In this document: positions 25,691-33,022 of the stretch, piece by piece
Position numbering within the stretch: position 1 is the first letter of the stretch
Layout: each line of letters begins with the position of its first letter
Assembly: GCA_963626545.1 (NCBI GenBank)
Contig: CAVFYJ010000022.1
Span: 1 to 38,944 of the forward strand
From: Anthropogastromicrobium sp963626545
GTDB taxonomy: Bacteria > Bacillota > Clostridia > Lachnospirales > Lachnospiraceae
DNA length: 38,944 nucleotides
Reading direction: 5' to 3'
Notes under the pieces: generated by a model
The model's database searches: none
Seen by the model: only the letters and a program-made list of their open reading frames with translations
What the model was told of the DNA's origin: nothing
Program-made: the position numbers and the translations under genes

Positions 25691-25846
25691 ATGAATAGAA
25701 AAAAGGCCGCAAATTCAAAATGGACAAGCCTCTTTCTGGCGGTAGTGGGACTTCTTTTGATGGCGTTTGGCATTTTCAGAGGTGAGATGGCGGTCGTGTT
25801 CACAAAAGCAATCAATATCTGTATGGAGTGTATTGGAATTGGATAA
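25691..25846 (+). CDS. Small membrane CXXC protein, CD1871A type (51 residues)
   Basis: A 51-residue ORF starting MNRKKAANSK has one membrane segment (~13-29) and a C-terminal CMEC motif in the ending NICMECIGIG. GAGGAAG lies six bases before the ATG. I recognise it as resembling the short CD1871A-type CXXC proteins found in Clostridia; the match is from memory. Its 3' end overlaps the start of the 4Fe-4S protein gene, so the two are probably translation-coupled. The membrane-anchored CXXC pair fits a thiol or metal carrier between the Fe-S protein and the exported thioredoxin. Confidence 0.8.
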   Translation: MNRKKAANSKWTSLFLAVVGLLLMAFGIFRGEMAVVFTKAINICMECIGIG

Positions 25847-26774
25847 GAGAGAAGAAAAGAAAATAGAGAAGAAAACGCAAGATACAGAAGAAAAGAAAAT
25901 AGAGAATAACAAAGAAGATACGGCAAAAAGCAAAACAAAAAACAAAAATAAAATAAACGAGTGGCCGCGTCATGGCATACAGGCATTGTGGGCGCTCATC
26001 ACAAACAGCCACCTTTCTGGTTTTATTACTGGAAAAATTTACACAGGAAAGCTCAAGAACGCCTGCGTCCCGGGACTAAACTGCTATTCATGCCCGGGCG
26101 CGGTCGGCGCCTGTCCAATCGGTGCCTTGCAGGCGGTTGTCGGAAGCTGGAATTTTAAGATGGCTTATTATGTGATTGGCTTTTTGATCTTTATCGGTGC
26201 GATGATCGGAAGACTTGTATGTGGATTTCTATGTCCATTTGGCTTGATACAGGATTTGTTAAATAAGATTCCATTTCCGAAAAAGATTCGTACCTTTAAG
26301 GGAGATAAGCTGCTTCGCAAATTAAAATACGTGATTTTTCTCGTCTTTGTTATTTTACTGCCACTGTTTCTCACGGATATCATGGGACAGGGAACACCAT
26401 ATTTTTGTAAGCTGATCTGTCCGGCGGGAACACTTGAGGGTGGTCTGCCGCTTGTGCTGCTAAATAAGTCGATGCGAAGCGCAATCGGCTGGCTGTATGC
26501 ATGGAAAAATACGATTTTAATTGTAACGATTGTTCTTTCTATCATTATCTATCGCCCATTTTGCCGTTATATCTGCCCGCTTGGCGCATTTTACTCAATT
26601 TTTAATCCAGTGTCATTGTATAAATATCGCATCAACAAGGAGAAGTGCGTACATTGCGGAAAGTGTGCAAAGGTTTGTCAGATGGCGATCGACCCGGTGG
26701 AAACACCAAATAGCTCGGAGTGTATCCGATGCGGACGATGCAAAAAGAGCTGCCCGGTGAAGGCAATTCATTAA
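25839..26774 (+). CDS. Polytopic 4Fe-4S binding membrane protein (NapH/RdxA-like)
   Basis: This ~311-residue membrane protein has a Lys/Glu-rich cytoplasmic head, then about five hydrophobic segments. Cysteine pairs and motifs are NCYSCPGAVGACPIGA, CGFLCPFG, CKLICPAG and CRYICPLGAF, and a C-terminal double ferredoxin motif (CVHCGKCAKVC; CIRCGRCKKSCP) can bind two 4Fe-4S clusters. The family moves electrons across or along the membrane. No in-frame ATG exists before the first membrane segment without running back through the small CXXC gene, so I place the start at TTG 25839 (TTG 25833 is the alternative; GGAG at 25825-25828 serves either). A terminator follows the gene. Confidence 0.83.
   Translation: MDKREEKKIEKKTQDTEEKKIENNKEDTAKSKTKNKNKINEWPRHGIQALWALITNSHLSGFITGKIYTGKLKNACVPGLNCYSCPGAVGACPIGALQAVVGSWNFKMAYYVIGFLIFIGAMIGRLVCGFLCPFGLIQDLLNKIPFPKKIRTFKGDKLLRKLKYVIFLVFVILLPLFLTDIMGQGTPYFCKLICPAGTLEGGLPLVLLNKSMRSAIGWLYAWKNTILIVTIVLSIIIYRPFCRYICPLGAFYSIFNPVSLYKYRINKEKCVHCGKCAKVCQMAIDPVETPNSSECIRCGRCKKSCPVKAIH
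25851..25922 (+). repeat. 36-bp in-frame tandem duplication in the 4Fe-4S protein head
   Basis: Units 25851-25886 and 25887-25922 share their first 20 bases exactly and encode EEKKIEKKTQDT and EEKKIENNKEDT. They form the charged cytoplasmic head of the protein. Confidence 0.88.
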
Positions 26775-26792
26775 AATGGTTTCATCGCTGAT

Positions 26793-26823
26793 AGGGCGTG
26801 CGCGAAAAGTGCACGCCCTTTTT
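26793..26823 (+). terminator. Rho-independent terminator after the 4Fe-4S protein gene
   Basis: AGGGCGTGC (26793-26801) pairs perfectly with GCACGCCCT (26811-26819), followed by a run of T. It ends the thioredoxin/CXXC/Fe-S operon. Confidence 0.9.
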
Positions 26824-26871
26824 GACGTATTGACGTGTTGAATTCAATTATCAAGTTCGTTTTTCCAGCTT

Positions 26872-27561
26872 TTACGCATTCCAAAGACTGTGAATCAGCT
26901 TCCGGTTGTAAATTAAATGAAGATACATTGCATCCTGCGCGCGAATTGGATCGTGGCAGGCGATGGCATCTGCAATTTCACGATGTGTTTCGATGGTCTC
27001 TGCGTGGAGTCGATTTCCGGTTGACTCGACGAACAGCGGAATGGAGCTGTTGATTACCGGGATCAGTCGTGGAATCACCACATTTTTGCTGCTCATGGCA
27101 ATGGCATTATGAAACTCAATATCCTTCTGCGTGTGATCTTTTTTTTCATTGAGCAGCTTTTCGACTTCATCGCACAATGCGGTGATTTTTTTTATATCAT
27201 CGTCATCGGCATGAACAGCCGCCATCGAAGCGATGGATGGCTCAAGAAGAATTCGAACCTCTAACAGATCGTGAACAAGCTTCTTTTTATCAACAATAAA
27301 CGTAAAGCCGAGAGGATCCTCTACCATTCCAGGCGTGGAGGCAACATACGTTCCAGAACCCTGACGAATCGTGACAATATTGCGGGACGCTAACAGCTTC
27401 ATCGCCTCACGTATGGAACTGCGTCCAGCATTCAGGCGGTCGCAGAGAATGGATTCATTGGGAAGACGATCACCGGGCTGTAACTTCTCTTCCAGAATTA
27501 GTGCGATAATATCCTCAGAAATTTTTGAGGGAAGACTTTTTTCTTCTTTTAAATTCGTCAT
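26872..27561 (-). CDS. GntR-family transcriptional regulator with FCD domain
   Basis: The 229-residue protein has an N-terminal winged helix (~10-75) with the GntR signature (LQPGDRLPNES; AGRSSIREAMKLL; QGSGTYV) and a C-terminal FCD ligand domain (~95-225) whose metal-binding histidines appear in EFHNAI, THREIA and YLHLIY. FCD regulators usually sense sugar acids, pyruvate/lactate or other carboxylates. I chose ATG 27559-27561 because AAGGAG lies ten bases upstream; an extension of 23 residues to 27630 has no such site. It is divergent from the GntP permease. An operator-like sequence covers its own start codon, suggesting autoregulation. Confidence 0.88.
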   Translation of the reverse strand: MTNLKEEKSLPSKISEDIIALILEEKLQPGDRLPNESILCDRLNAGRSSIREAMKLLASRNIVTIRQGSGTYVASTPGMVEDPLGFTFIVDKKKLVHDLLEVRILLEPSIASMAAVHADDDDIKKITALCDEVEKLLNEKKDHTQKDIEFHNAIAMSSKNVVIPRLIPVINSSIPLFVESTGNRLHAETIETHREIADAIACHDPIRAQDAMYLHLIYNRKLIHSLWNA

Positions 27562-27571
27562 ATGATTTGAA
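27551..27571. promoter_or_regulatory. Operator-like site over the GntR start codon
   Basis: AAATTCGTCATATGATTTGAA matches the perfect operator at 27734-27754 at 17 of 21 positions. It covers the start codon and the bases just upstream of it on the minus strand. Confidence 0.4.
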
Positions 27572-27690
27572 CTCCTTTTCTCATTCTTTCTCAATTGAAA
27601 ACTCATAAATTCATCATATCTTTTTTGCACAGAAAAGTCAATATGGATAATTAAACAGGAAAATGCACAAAAAAACAGAGGATAAATTAA

Positions 27691-27733
27691 GCAATATTAC
27701 GGTATTGCCTTTTGAAACAAAAGCGTGTATGAT
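27691..27733 (+). promoter_or_regulatory. Promoter for the GntP permease gene
   Basis: TTGCCT (27705-27710) and TATGAT (27728-27733) are separated by exactly 17 bases. An inverted repeat GCAATA-N6-TATTGC (27691-27708) overlaps the -35 box, and the main operator begins one base after the -10. Confidence 0.55.
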
Positions 27734-27734
27734 A

Positions 27735-27751
27735 AATTCATCAGATGAATT
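27735..27751. promoter_or_regulatory. Perfect 17-bp palindromic operator, probably for the GntR regulator
   Basis: AATTCATC-A-GATGAATT is a perfect dyad located at the predicted transcription start of the permease gene. Binding there would block initiation. Confidence 0.65.
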
Positions 27752-27824
27752 CAAAGAAAAACAGAGCAAAAAAGGCTGTACAGCATGTTTTAATGCTGAA
27801 AGGTCAGATGTATTCAAAAGAGCA

Positions 27825-27841
27825 AAAGCATCTGATGAATT
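27825..27841. promoter_or_regulatory. Second copy of the GntR-type operator
   Basis: AAAGCATC-T-GATGAATT keeps the right half-site exactly and most of the left. It ends immediately before the permease gene's ribosome site. A further half-copy (CAGATGTATTCAAA) is at 27805-27818. Between them is a small CAGCAT/ATGCTG hairpin (27781-27798). Confidence 0.5.
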
Positions 27842-27858
27842 GAAAGGAGAAAGAGAAA

Positions 27859-29214
27859 ATGGAAGAGATGGTTTTTACGGCAGATCCAGTAAGGCTGATT
27901 GTTGCGGCAGTTGTGGGAATTGCTGTACTGTTGATTTTGATTATTCGTTTCAAACTCCATCCTGTGATTTCGATGATGCTTTCGGCTGTGTTGATCGGAG
28001 TAGGAGCAGGAATGCCGTTTTCAATGATTTCGGAAACGGTAGAAAAAGGAGTAGGAAAGACATTGCAGGGAATCGCTCTGCTTGTCGGTTTGGGATCTAT
28101 GTTTGGCGGTATTCTTGAGGCAAGCGGAGGCGCTCAGAAAATTGCAGAGACATTGATTGATAAATTCGGACAGAAAAAGGCGGGATGGGCGCTTGGTCTT
28201 ACCGGTCTGGTGATCGGAACAACGGTCTTTTTTGAGGCTGGCGTTGTTGTTTTGATTCCACTCGTGTTTAGCGTGGCAAGAAAGACAAAGAAGTCTACCT
28301 TATATTATGCGATTCCACTTTTGGCAGGTTTGGCCAGTGGATATGCATTTGTGCCGCCGTCGGCAGGATCCGTTTTGACAGCGAATGCGTTAAACGTAAA
28401 TCTGGGAACGATGATTTTAGTTGGTGTTCCAACAGCCTTTATCAGTATGCTGGTTGCTGGTATTGCATGGGGCGGATTTATCGGAACGAAGATTTTTGTA
28501 GATCTTCCAGAGGATGGAGATGAGACCACACACAGCGAAAAGGAGCTTCCGCCATTTGGACTTGTTTTGAGTGTGGTATTGATTCCACTAGTGTTGATTT
28601 TGTTGGGAACGGTATCAAAATATATATCGCTTCCACAGACGGTTGCAGATTTACTTGGGTTTATTGGAAAACCATTTTTTGCATTGACAATTGCGACATT
28701 AGCAGCTATGTATTTTCTGGGAATCCGAAGAGGATTTACCGGAGCTCAGATCAAGAAGATTTTTGATCAGTCCTTAAAACCAACTGGTATGATTTTACTT
28801 GTCATTGCCAGTGGCGGTGTAATTCGATGGATGCTGCAGGATTCGGGTCTGGGCAATATCATTGGATCGCTTTTGGAGAGCAGTTCGATGCCATTGATTC
28901 TGGTTGCCTTTTTGATTGCACTTCTTGTGCGTGCATCGGTTGGAAGCTCGATTGTTGCGATGACAATGGCATCTGGCATTATGGCATCCATGCCAGCGGT
29001 AATGGAGACTAGCATGATTTACCGTGCAGCGATGTGCTGTGCGATCTGTGGCGGCGCGACAGCACTCAGCCATGTGAATGATGCAGGCTTTTGGCTGGTG
29101 GGAACCTTTTTACACATTGATGAGAAAACAACACTGAAATCGTGGACCGTAATGGAAACGTTGATTGGCGTTAGTGCGTTGGTTGTAAGCATGATAATTT
29201 CGATTGTTGCCTGA
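27859..29214 (+). CDS. GntP-family permease (gluconate/sugar-acid:H+ symporter type)
   Basis: The 451-residue integral membrane protein has about 12-14 hydrophobic segments and family motifs of the gluconate permease group: the MFGGILEASGGAQKIAETL stretch, GTTVFFEAGVVVLIPL, and near the end GATALSHVNDAGFWLV. It imports a sugar acid or related carboxylate. The AAAGGAGAAAGAG ribosome site stands before the ATG. Regulation by the divergent GntR protein is indicated by the operators at and after its promoter. The following gene is an IlvD/Edd-family dehydratase, so aldonate uptake followed by dehydration is the likely pathway. Confidence 0.9.
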   Translation: MEEMVFTADPVRLIVAAVVGIAVLLILIIRFKLHPVISMMLSAVLIGVGAGMPFSMISETVEKGVGKTLQGIALLVGLGSMFGGILEASGGAQKIAETLIDKFGQKKAGWALGLTGLVIGTTVFFEAGVVVLIPLVFSVARKTKKSTLYYAIPLLAGLASGYAFVPPSAGSVLTANALNVNLGTMILVGVPTAFISMLVAGIAWGGFIGTKIFVDLPEDGDETTHSEKELPPFGLVLSVVLIPLVLILLGTVSKYISLPQTVADLLGFIGKPFFALTIATLAAMYFLGIRRGFTGAQIKKIFDQSLKPTGMILLVIASGGVIRWMLQDSGLGNIIGSLLESSSMPLILVAFLIALLVRASVGSSIVAMTMASGIMASMPAVMETSMIYRAAMCCAICGGATALSHVNDAGFWLVGTFLHIDEKTTLKSWTVMETLIGVSALVVSMIISIVA

Positions 29215-29230
29215 TTGCGTTTCGAAAATC

Positions 29231-29320
29231 ATTTCAAACGATTTCAAACACTTTTAAATGATTTCAAACGCTTTTAAATGATTTTAAACGCTTTCAGATG
29301 ATTTCAAATGGTTTCAGAAA
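29231..29320 (+). repeat. Nine-unit 10-bp array (four 20-bp units) between permease and dehydratase genes
   Basis: Nine consecutive 10-base units follow the pattern GATTTCAAAC / GCTTTTAAAT. From 29241 to 29320 they alternate as four 20-base repeats. Variation is mostly C/T or A/G in the same positions. GTTTGAAA at 29327-29334 is the reverse complement of the unit core. The array is non-coding, begins 17 bases after the permease stop and ends 64 bases before the dehydratase start. Confidence 0.9.
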
Positions 29321-29384
29321 CGATAGTTTGAAAGTTCAGCCTTAATGATGGAGAAATTGACAAAAAAGATTGGAGGAAAAAAAC

Positions 29385-31127
29385 ATGGAATTGGCAAGTC
29401 AGAAAATGAGAAAATTGGCACCGGAGCTGGATCCGCTGCGCATCGGAACGGGTTGGAAGAAGGAAGATCTGGACAAGGTGCAGGTCATGATTGAGAGCAC
29501 CTATGGAGACAGCCATCCGGGAAGCGGCCACTTAAATATTTTGGTGGAGGAAGTGCGAAAGGGAATCGCCGAGCAGGGAGGCTTTGGTGCGCGTTATTTC
29601 TGTACGGATATCTGTGATGGTGAGAGCCAGGGAACGGATGGCATCAACTACAGCCTTGCAAGCCGCGAGATGATTGCGAACATGATTGAGATTCATGCAA
29701 ATGCCACACCATTTGATGCGGGTGTGTATCTGTCTAGCTGTGACAAGGGCGTACCGGGAAATCTGATCGGTATGGCAAGAGTAAACATTCCGTCTGTATT
29801 TGTTCCGGGTGGAACGATGAATGCCGGACCAGAGATGCTGACATTAGAGCAGCTTGGTATGTACAGTGCCAAATTTGAGCGTGGCGAGATCAATGAGGAA
29901 AAGTTAGATTGGGCAAAGTGCAATGCTTGTCCAAGCTGCGGTGCCTGCTCCTTTATCGGAACTGCATCCACGATGCAGATTATGGCAGAGGCACTTGGCT
30001 TGGCCCTTCCGGGAAGCGCACTGATGCCAGCGACCAGCCCTGATTTACTCGCATTTGCGCGTGAGGCAGGAAGACAGGCCGTTCGTCTTGCGACAATGGA
30101 GCATATGCGTCCGTCGGATCTTGTTACGATGGAGAGCTTTGAGAATGCAATTCTGGTGCATGCTGCGATTTCGGGAAGCACAAACTGCCTGCTTCACATT
30201 CCGGCAATCGCGCACGAATTTGGCATCGAGATTACAGGTGATACCTTTGATCGTCTCCACCGCAATGCACGCTATCTGTTGGATGTGCGCCCGGCAGGAC
30301 GCTGGCCAGCAGAGTGCTTCTACTATGCAGGTGGTGTGCCAGCGATCATGGAGGAGATTAAAGAGCATCTGCATTTAAACGTCATGACCGTCACTGGAAA
30401 GACGCTCGGTGAAAATCTGGATGAGCTGCGTAAAAATGGCTTCTATGAAAAGTGCAATCACTGGCTGGACGAATTCAATAAGCGCTATCAGCTGAATCTG
30501 ACGAGAGAAGATATCATTCGTCCATATGACAAAGCAATTGGTACCGATGGAAGTATCGCTATCCTGCGTGGAAATTTGGCACCGGAAGGCGCAGTAATCA
30601 AGCATACTGCCTGCCCGAAGGAGATGTTTCAGGCAGTGCTTCGCGCAAGACCATTTGACAGCGAGGAGGAATGTCTGGATGCTGTGTTAAAGCATAAGGT
30701 GCAAAAAGGAGATGCAGTCTTCATTCGCTATGAGGGTCCAAAGGGCAGCGGAATGCCTGAAATGTTTTACACCTCAGAGGCCATCAGCAGCGATAAGGAG
30801 CTTGGAAAAAGCATTGCATTGATCACAGATGGTCGTTTCTCAGGTGCATCCACAGGTCCGGTCATTGGTCATTGCAGCCCAGAGGCAGTAGATGGCGGCC
30901 CGATTGCACTCGTAGAAGAGGGGGATCTGATCGAGATCGACGTGAAGGCACGAAAGCTCAATATTGTTGGAGTAAATGGTGAGCGTAAAACTCCAGAGGA
31001 GATTGATGAAATCCTCAAAGAACGTCGTAGCAACTGGAAACCGAGAGCACCAAAGTACAACAAGGGTGTCATGGGACTCTTTACCCGCCACGCAGTCAAC
31101 CCGATGAGAGGGGCATACTTGGAGTAA
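29385..31127 (+). CDS. IlvD/Edd-family dehydratase, probably sugar-acid dehydratase
   Basis: This 580-residue enzyme belongs to the Fe-S dehydratases that include dihydroxy-acid, 6-phosphogluconate and aldonate dehydratases. Motifs seen are SSCDKGVPGN (Cys119), CNACPSCGAC (Cys179-188), TDGRFSGASTGP and the C-terminal HAVNPMRGAYLE. The canonical first cluster cysteine (PCNxHL/PCHMHF in relatives) is Gly46 here (HPGSGHL), while two new cysteines sit at 73 and 77 (FCTDICDG). This suggests a divergent clade such as the YjhG/YagF-like xylonate dehydratases rather than true IlvD. GGAGG stands eight bases before ATG 29385. The GntR/GntP context supports an aldonate substrate, but no downstream aldolase or kinase is in the window. 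Confidence 0.85.
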   Translation: MELASQKMRKLAPELDPLRIGTGWKKEDLDKVQVMIESTYGDSHPGSGHLNILVEEVRKGIAEQGGFGARYFCTDICDGESQGTDGINYSLASREMIANMIEIHANATPFDAGVYLSSCDKGVPGNLIGMARVNIPSVFVPGGTMNAGPEMLTLEQLGMYSAKFERGEINEEKLDWAKCNACPSCGACSFIGTASTMQIMAEALGLALPGSALMPATSPDLLAFAREAGRQAVRLATMEHMRPSDLVTMESFENAILVHAAISGSTNCLLHIPAIAHEFGIEITGDTFDRLHRNARYLLDVRPAGRWPAECFYYAGGVPAIMEEIKEHLHLNVMTVTGKTLGENLDELRKNGFYEKCNHWLDEFNKRYQLNLTREDIIRPYDKAIGTDGSIAILRGNLAPEGAVIKHTACPKEMFQAVLRARPFDSEEECLDAVLKHKVQKGDAVFIRYEGPKGSGMPEMFYTSEAISSDKELGKSIALITDGRFSGASTGPVIGHCSPEAVDGGPIALVEEGDLIEIDVKARKLNIVGVNGERKTPEEIDEILKERRSNWKPRAPKYNKGVMGLFTRHAVNPMRGAYLE

Positions 31128-31223
31128 TTACCGCTTGCGTGCCTTGCAAAAGGTAATCTACAATAAGGTAATAAAATTCATCAATATGAAATTTGCTAGT
31201 CTCTTTCTTTTCTTATAAAAGCA

Positions 31224-31232
31224 TGGTAGAAT
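31224..31232 (+). promoter_or_regulatory. Extended -10 element before the YeiH-family gene
   Basis: TGG-TAGAAT (TG at 31224-31225, TAGAAT at 31227-31232) lies 39 bases before the start codon. No good -35 is present. A palindrome-like AAATTCATCAATATGAAATTT at 31174-31194 upstream contains the AATTCATC half-site of the GntR-type operator. Confidence 0.45.
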
Positions 31233-31270
31233 AAACAGGCAAAATGAAAAAAGAGGGAGAATAGAAACAG

Positions 31271-32308
31271 ATGAAAAAAATTACATCCTTGCTTCCGGGA
31301 GCGCTGTTGGCACTTGGAATTGCGTGTGTTGCTAAGCTGCTTGAAAATCTTGAGGGCGCTGCCGGACTGCATATCATTGGTGCATCGGTTATCGCGCTGT
31401 TTATCGGCATGATCGTCAACGCATTCTGGAAGCCAAACAGCACAACCGCACTGGGAATTAAATTTACATCAAAAAAGATTTTAAAGTTTGCAATTATCCT
31501 ACTCGGTGCGAGCTTAAATATTCGTACCGTACTGACAGTGGGTCGTTTTTCGCTTACCGTCATGGCATTCACGCTGGCTACCTGCTTTGGACTTGGTGCA
31601 TTGATTGGAAAAGCGCTCGGCTTAAATTGGAAGACTAGCAGCCTGATCAATGCCGGTACTGGAATCTGCGGCGGTTCTGCGATTGCAGCCATCGCGCCGG
31701 TCATCGAAGCAGACGATATGGATATTGCCTATGGCATGTCGGCTACCTTTTTGTTTGATACGATCATGATCGTCGTATTTCCACTTCTTGGTCATTGGCT
31801 TGGATTGTCAGATGCTGCGTTTGGTCTGTGGGCAGGAACCGCAGTCAACGATACTTCAAGCGTCGTTGCAACGGGCTATGCATTCAGCGAGGCGGCAGGA
31901 GATTTTGCCACAATGGTGAAGCTTACGAGAACGCTGGCGATCATCCCGACGGTACTGATTTTTGCGGCAATTAACGTGCACATCAAGAGAAAGCAGAGCG
32001 CACAGAGCAAAGCCGTCAAGGTCAGCATCAAGTCTATTTTCCCATGGTTTATTCTGGGCTTTCTTGCAATGTCTGTACTGACAAGCTTAGGCTTGCTGCC
32101 GGTAGGTTTGACAAGTTCCTTAAAGACCATCAGTAAATTTTTGATGGTCGCAGCACTTGCCGCAATCGGCTTAAATACTAATTTTAAGTCCTTATGTCGC
32201 TCTGGTGCAAAGCCAATGTTGCACGGCTTTATCGTATCGCTGCTGGTTGTCATTGTAGCGATTGCAGTGGAGTATATGATTGGAATTGCTCCATATGGAA
32301 CATTGTAA
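31271..32308 (+). CDS. YeiH/UPF0324-family putative sulfate exporter
   Basis: The 345-residue membrane protein has about ten hydrophobic segments and the conserved family stretches GASLNIRTV, NAGTGICGGSAIAAIAPV and WAGTAVNDTSSVVATG. The family is annotated as putative sulfate exporter, but its transport substrate is poorly established. The gene has its own promoter and terminator, so it is monocistronic. GAGGGAGAATAG precedes the ATG. Confidence 0.87.
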   Translation: MKKITSLLPGALLALGIACVAKLLENLEGAAGLHIIGASVIALFIGMIVNAFWKPNSTTALGIKFTSKKILKFAIILLGASLNIRTVLTVGRFSLTVMAFTLATCFGLGALIGKALGLNWKTSSLINAGTGICGGSAIAAIAPVIEADDMDIAYGMSATFLFDTIMIVVFPLLGHWLGLSDAAFGLWAGTAVNDTSSVVATGYAFSEAAGDFATMVKLTRTLAIIPTVLIFAAINVHIKRKQSAQSKAVKVSIKSIFPWFILGFLAMSVLTSLGLLPVGLTSSLKTISKFLMVAALAAIGLNTNFKSLCRSGAKPMLHGFIVSLLVVIVAIAVEYMIGIAPYGTL

Positions 32309-32329
32309 TTTGAGCTTAATTTGAATTGA

Positions 32330-32369
32330 AAAAAGGAAGTACCGAGAGTTGATGAGGTACTTCCTTTTT
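32330..32369. terminator. Perfect 14-bp stem terminator after the YeiH gene
   Basis: AAAAAGGAAGTACC (32330-32343) pairs without mismatch with GGTACTTCCTTTTT (32356-32369). The A-run and T-run on each side make it usable in both directions. Confidence 0.92.
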
Positions 32370-32439
32370 CAGAGTTAAGAGAGAATTCGTAAACTTTGGT
32401 AGAACACATATAAAAATAAAAAGAGGAGAGTAGCTAGCA

Positions 32440-32994
32440 ATGGAATGGAACGATGGAAAAATGCGGTGTCGATGGGCAAATCCGAAAAATCCGCTTTACG
32501 TGCAGTATCACGATGAGGAGTGGGGTGTTCCCGTTTATGATGATCACAAATTGTTTGAGATGTTGATTTTGGAAAGTTTTCAGGCAGGATTGTCATGGGA
32601 GTGCGTGTTAAATAAGCGTGAAGCATTCCGAGAGGCATTTGATAACTTTGATCTGGATGCGGTATGTGCATATGATGAGGATAAGATGAATGCACTTTCT
32701 CAAAATCCAGGGATCATACGCAATCGGTTAAAGATTCGTGCCGCAGTAAACAATGCCCGTATCTTTCGGGCGATACAGGAGGAGTATGGAAGCTTTTCTG
32801 TGTATCTATGGCATTGGACACGAAATCAGATTGTCTACGAGATCGGTGTCACTAGTTCGCCGCTTTCGGATGCGATATCCAAAGATTTGAAGAAACGAGG
32901 AATGAAATTTGTGGGAACGGTGATCATCTATTCCTATTTGCAGGCAGTAGGTGTGATCAATTCTCATGAGGAGCATTGTTTTAAGGTCAATTGA
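32440..32994 (+). CDS. tag: DNA-3-methyladenine glycosylase I
   Basis: The 184-residue enzyme removes 3-methyladenine from alkylated DNA. The zinc-binding residues of the family are present: Cys10 (MRCRW), His24 (YHDEEWG), His176 and Cys180 (SHEEHC). The catalytic-pocket segments LILESFQAGLSWECVLNKR and KFVGTVIIYSYLQAVG are typical. Length is normal for Tag. GAGGAGAG precedes the ATG. It lies alone between the YeiH terminator and the MerR-style promoter. Confidence 0.93.
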   Translation: MEWNDGKMRCRWANPKNPLYVQYHDEEWGVPVYDDHKLFEMLILESFQAGLSWECVLNKREAFREAFDNFDLDAVCAYDEDKMNALSQNPGIIRNRLKIRAAVNNARIFRAIQEEYGSFSVYLWHWTRNQIVYEIGVTSSPLSDAISKDLKKRGMKFVGTVIIYSYLQAVGVINSHEEHCFKVN

Positions 32995-33022
32995 TTTTTT
33001 TCTAAAATTTTTCGAAAAACAC

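Noticed and set aside
25767..25838. ATG-initiated longer form of the 4Fe-4S protein
   Set aside because: It would run through most of the 51-residue CXXC gene in another frame and has no ribosome site; the sequence of that extension shows no family features.
27663..28118. 151-codon frame overlapping the GntR-GntP gap and the permease start
   Set aside because: The second half is a shadow of the permease in another frame, and the first half is made of the operator repeats; no ribosome site.
29231..29320. CRISPR array
   Set aside because: Units are contiguous 10/20-bp repeats without unique spacers, and no cas genes are present.
31130..31156. Terminator after the dehydratase gene
   Set aside because: ATTACC and GGTAAT can pair but the stem is short and there is no T-run, so I cannot support termination there.
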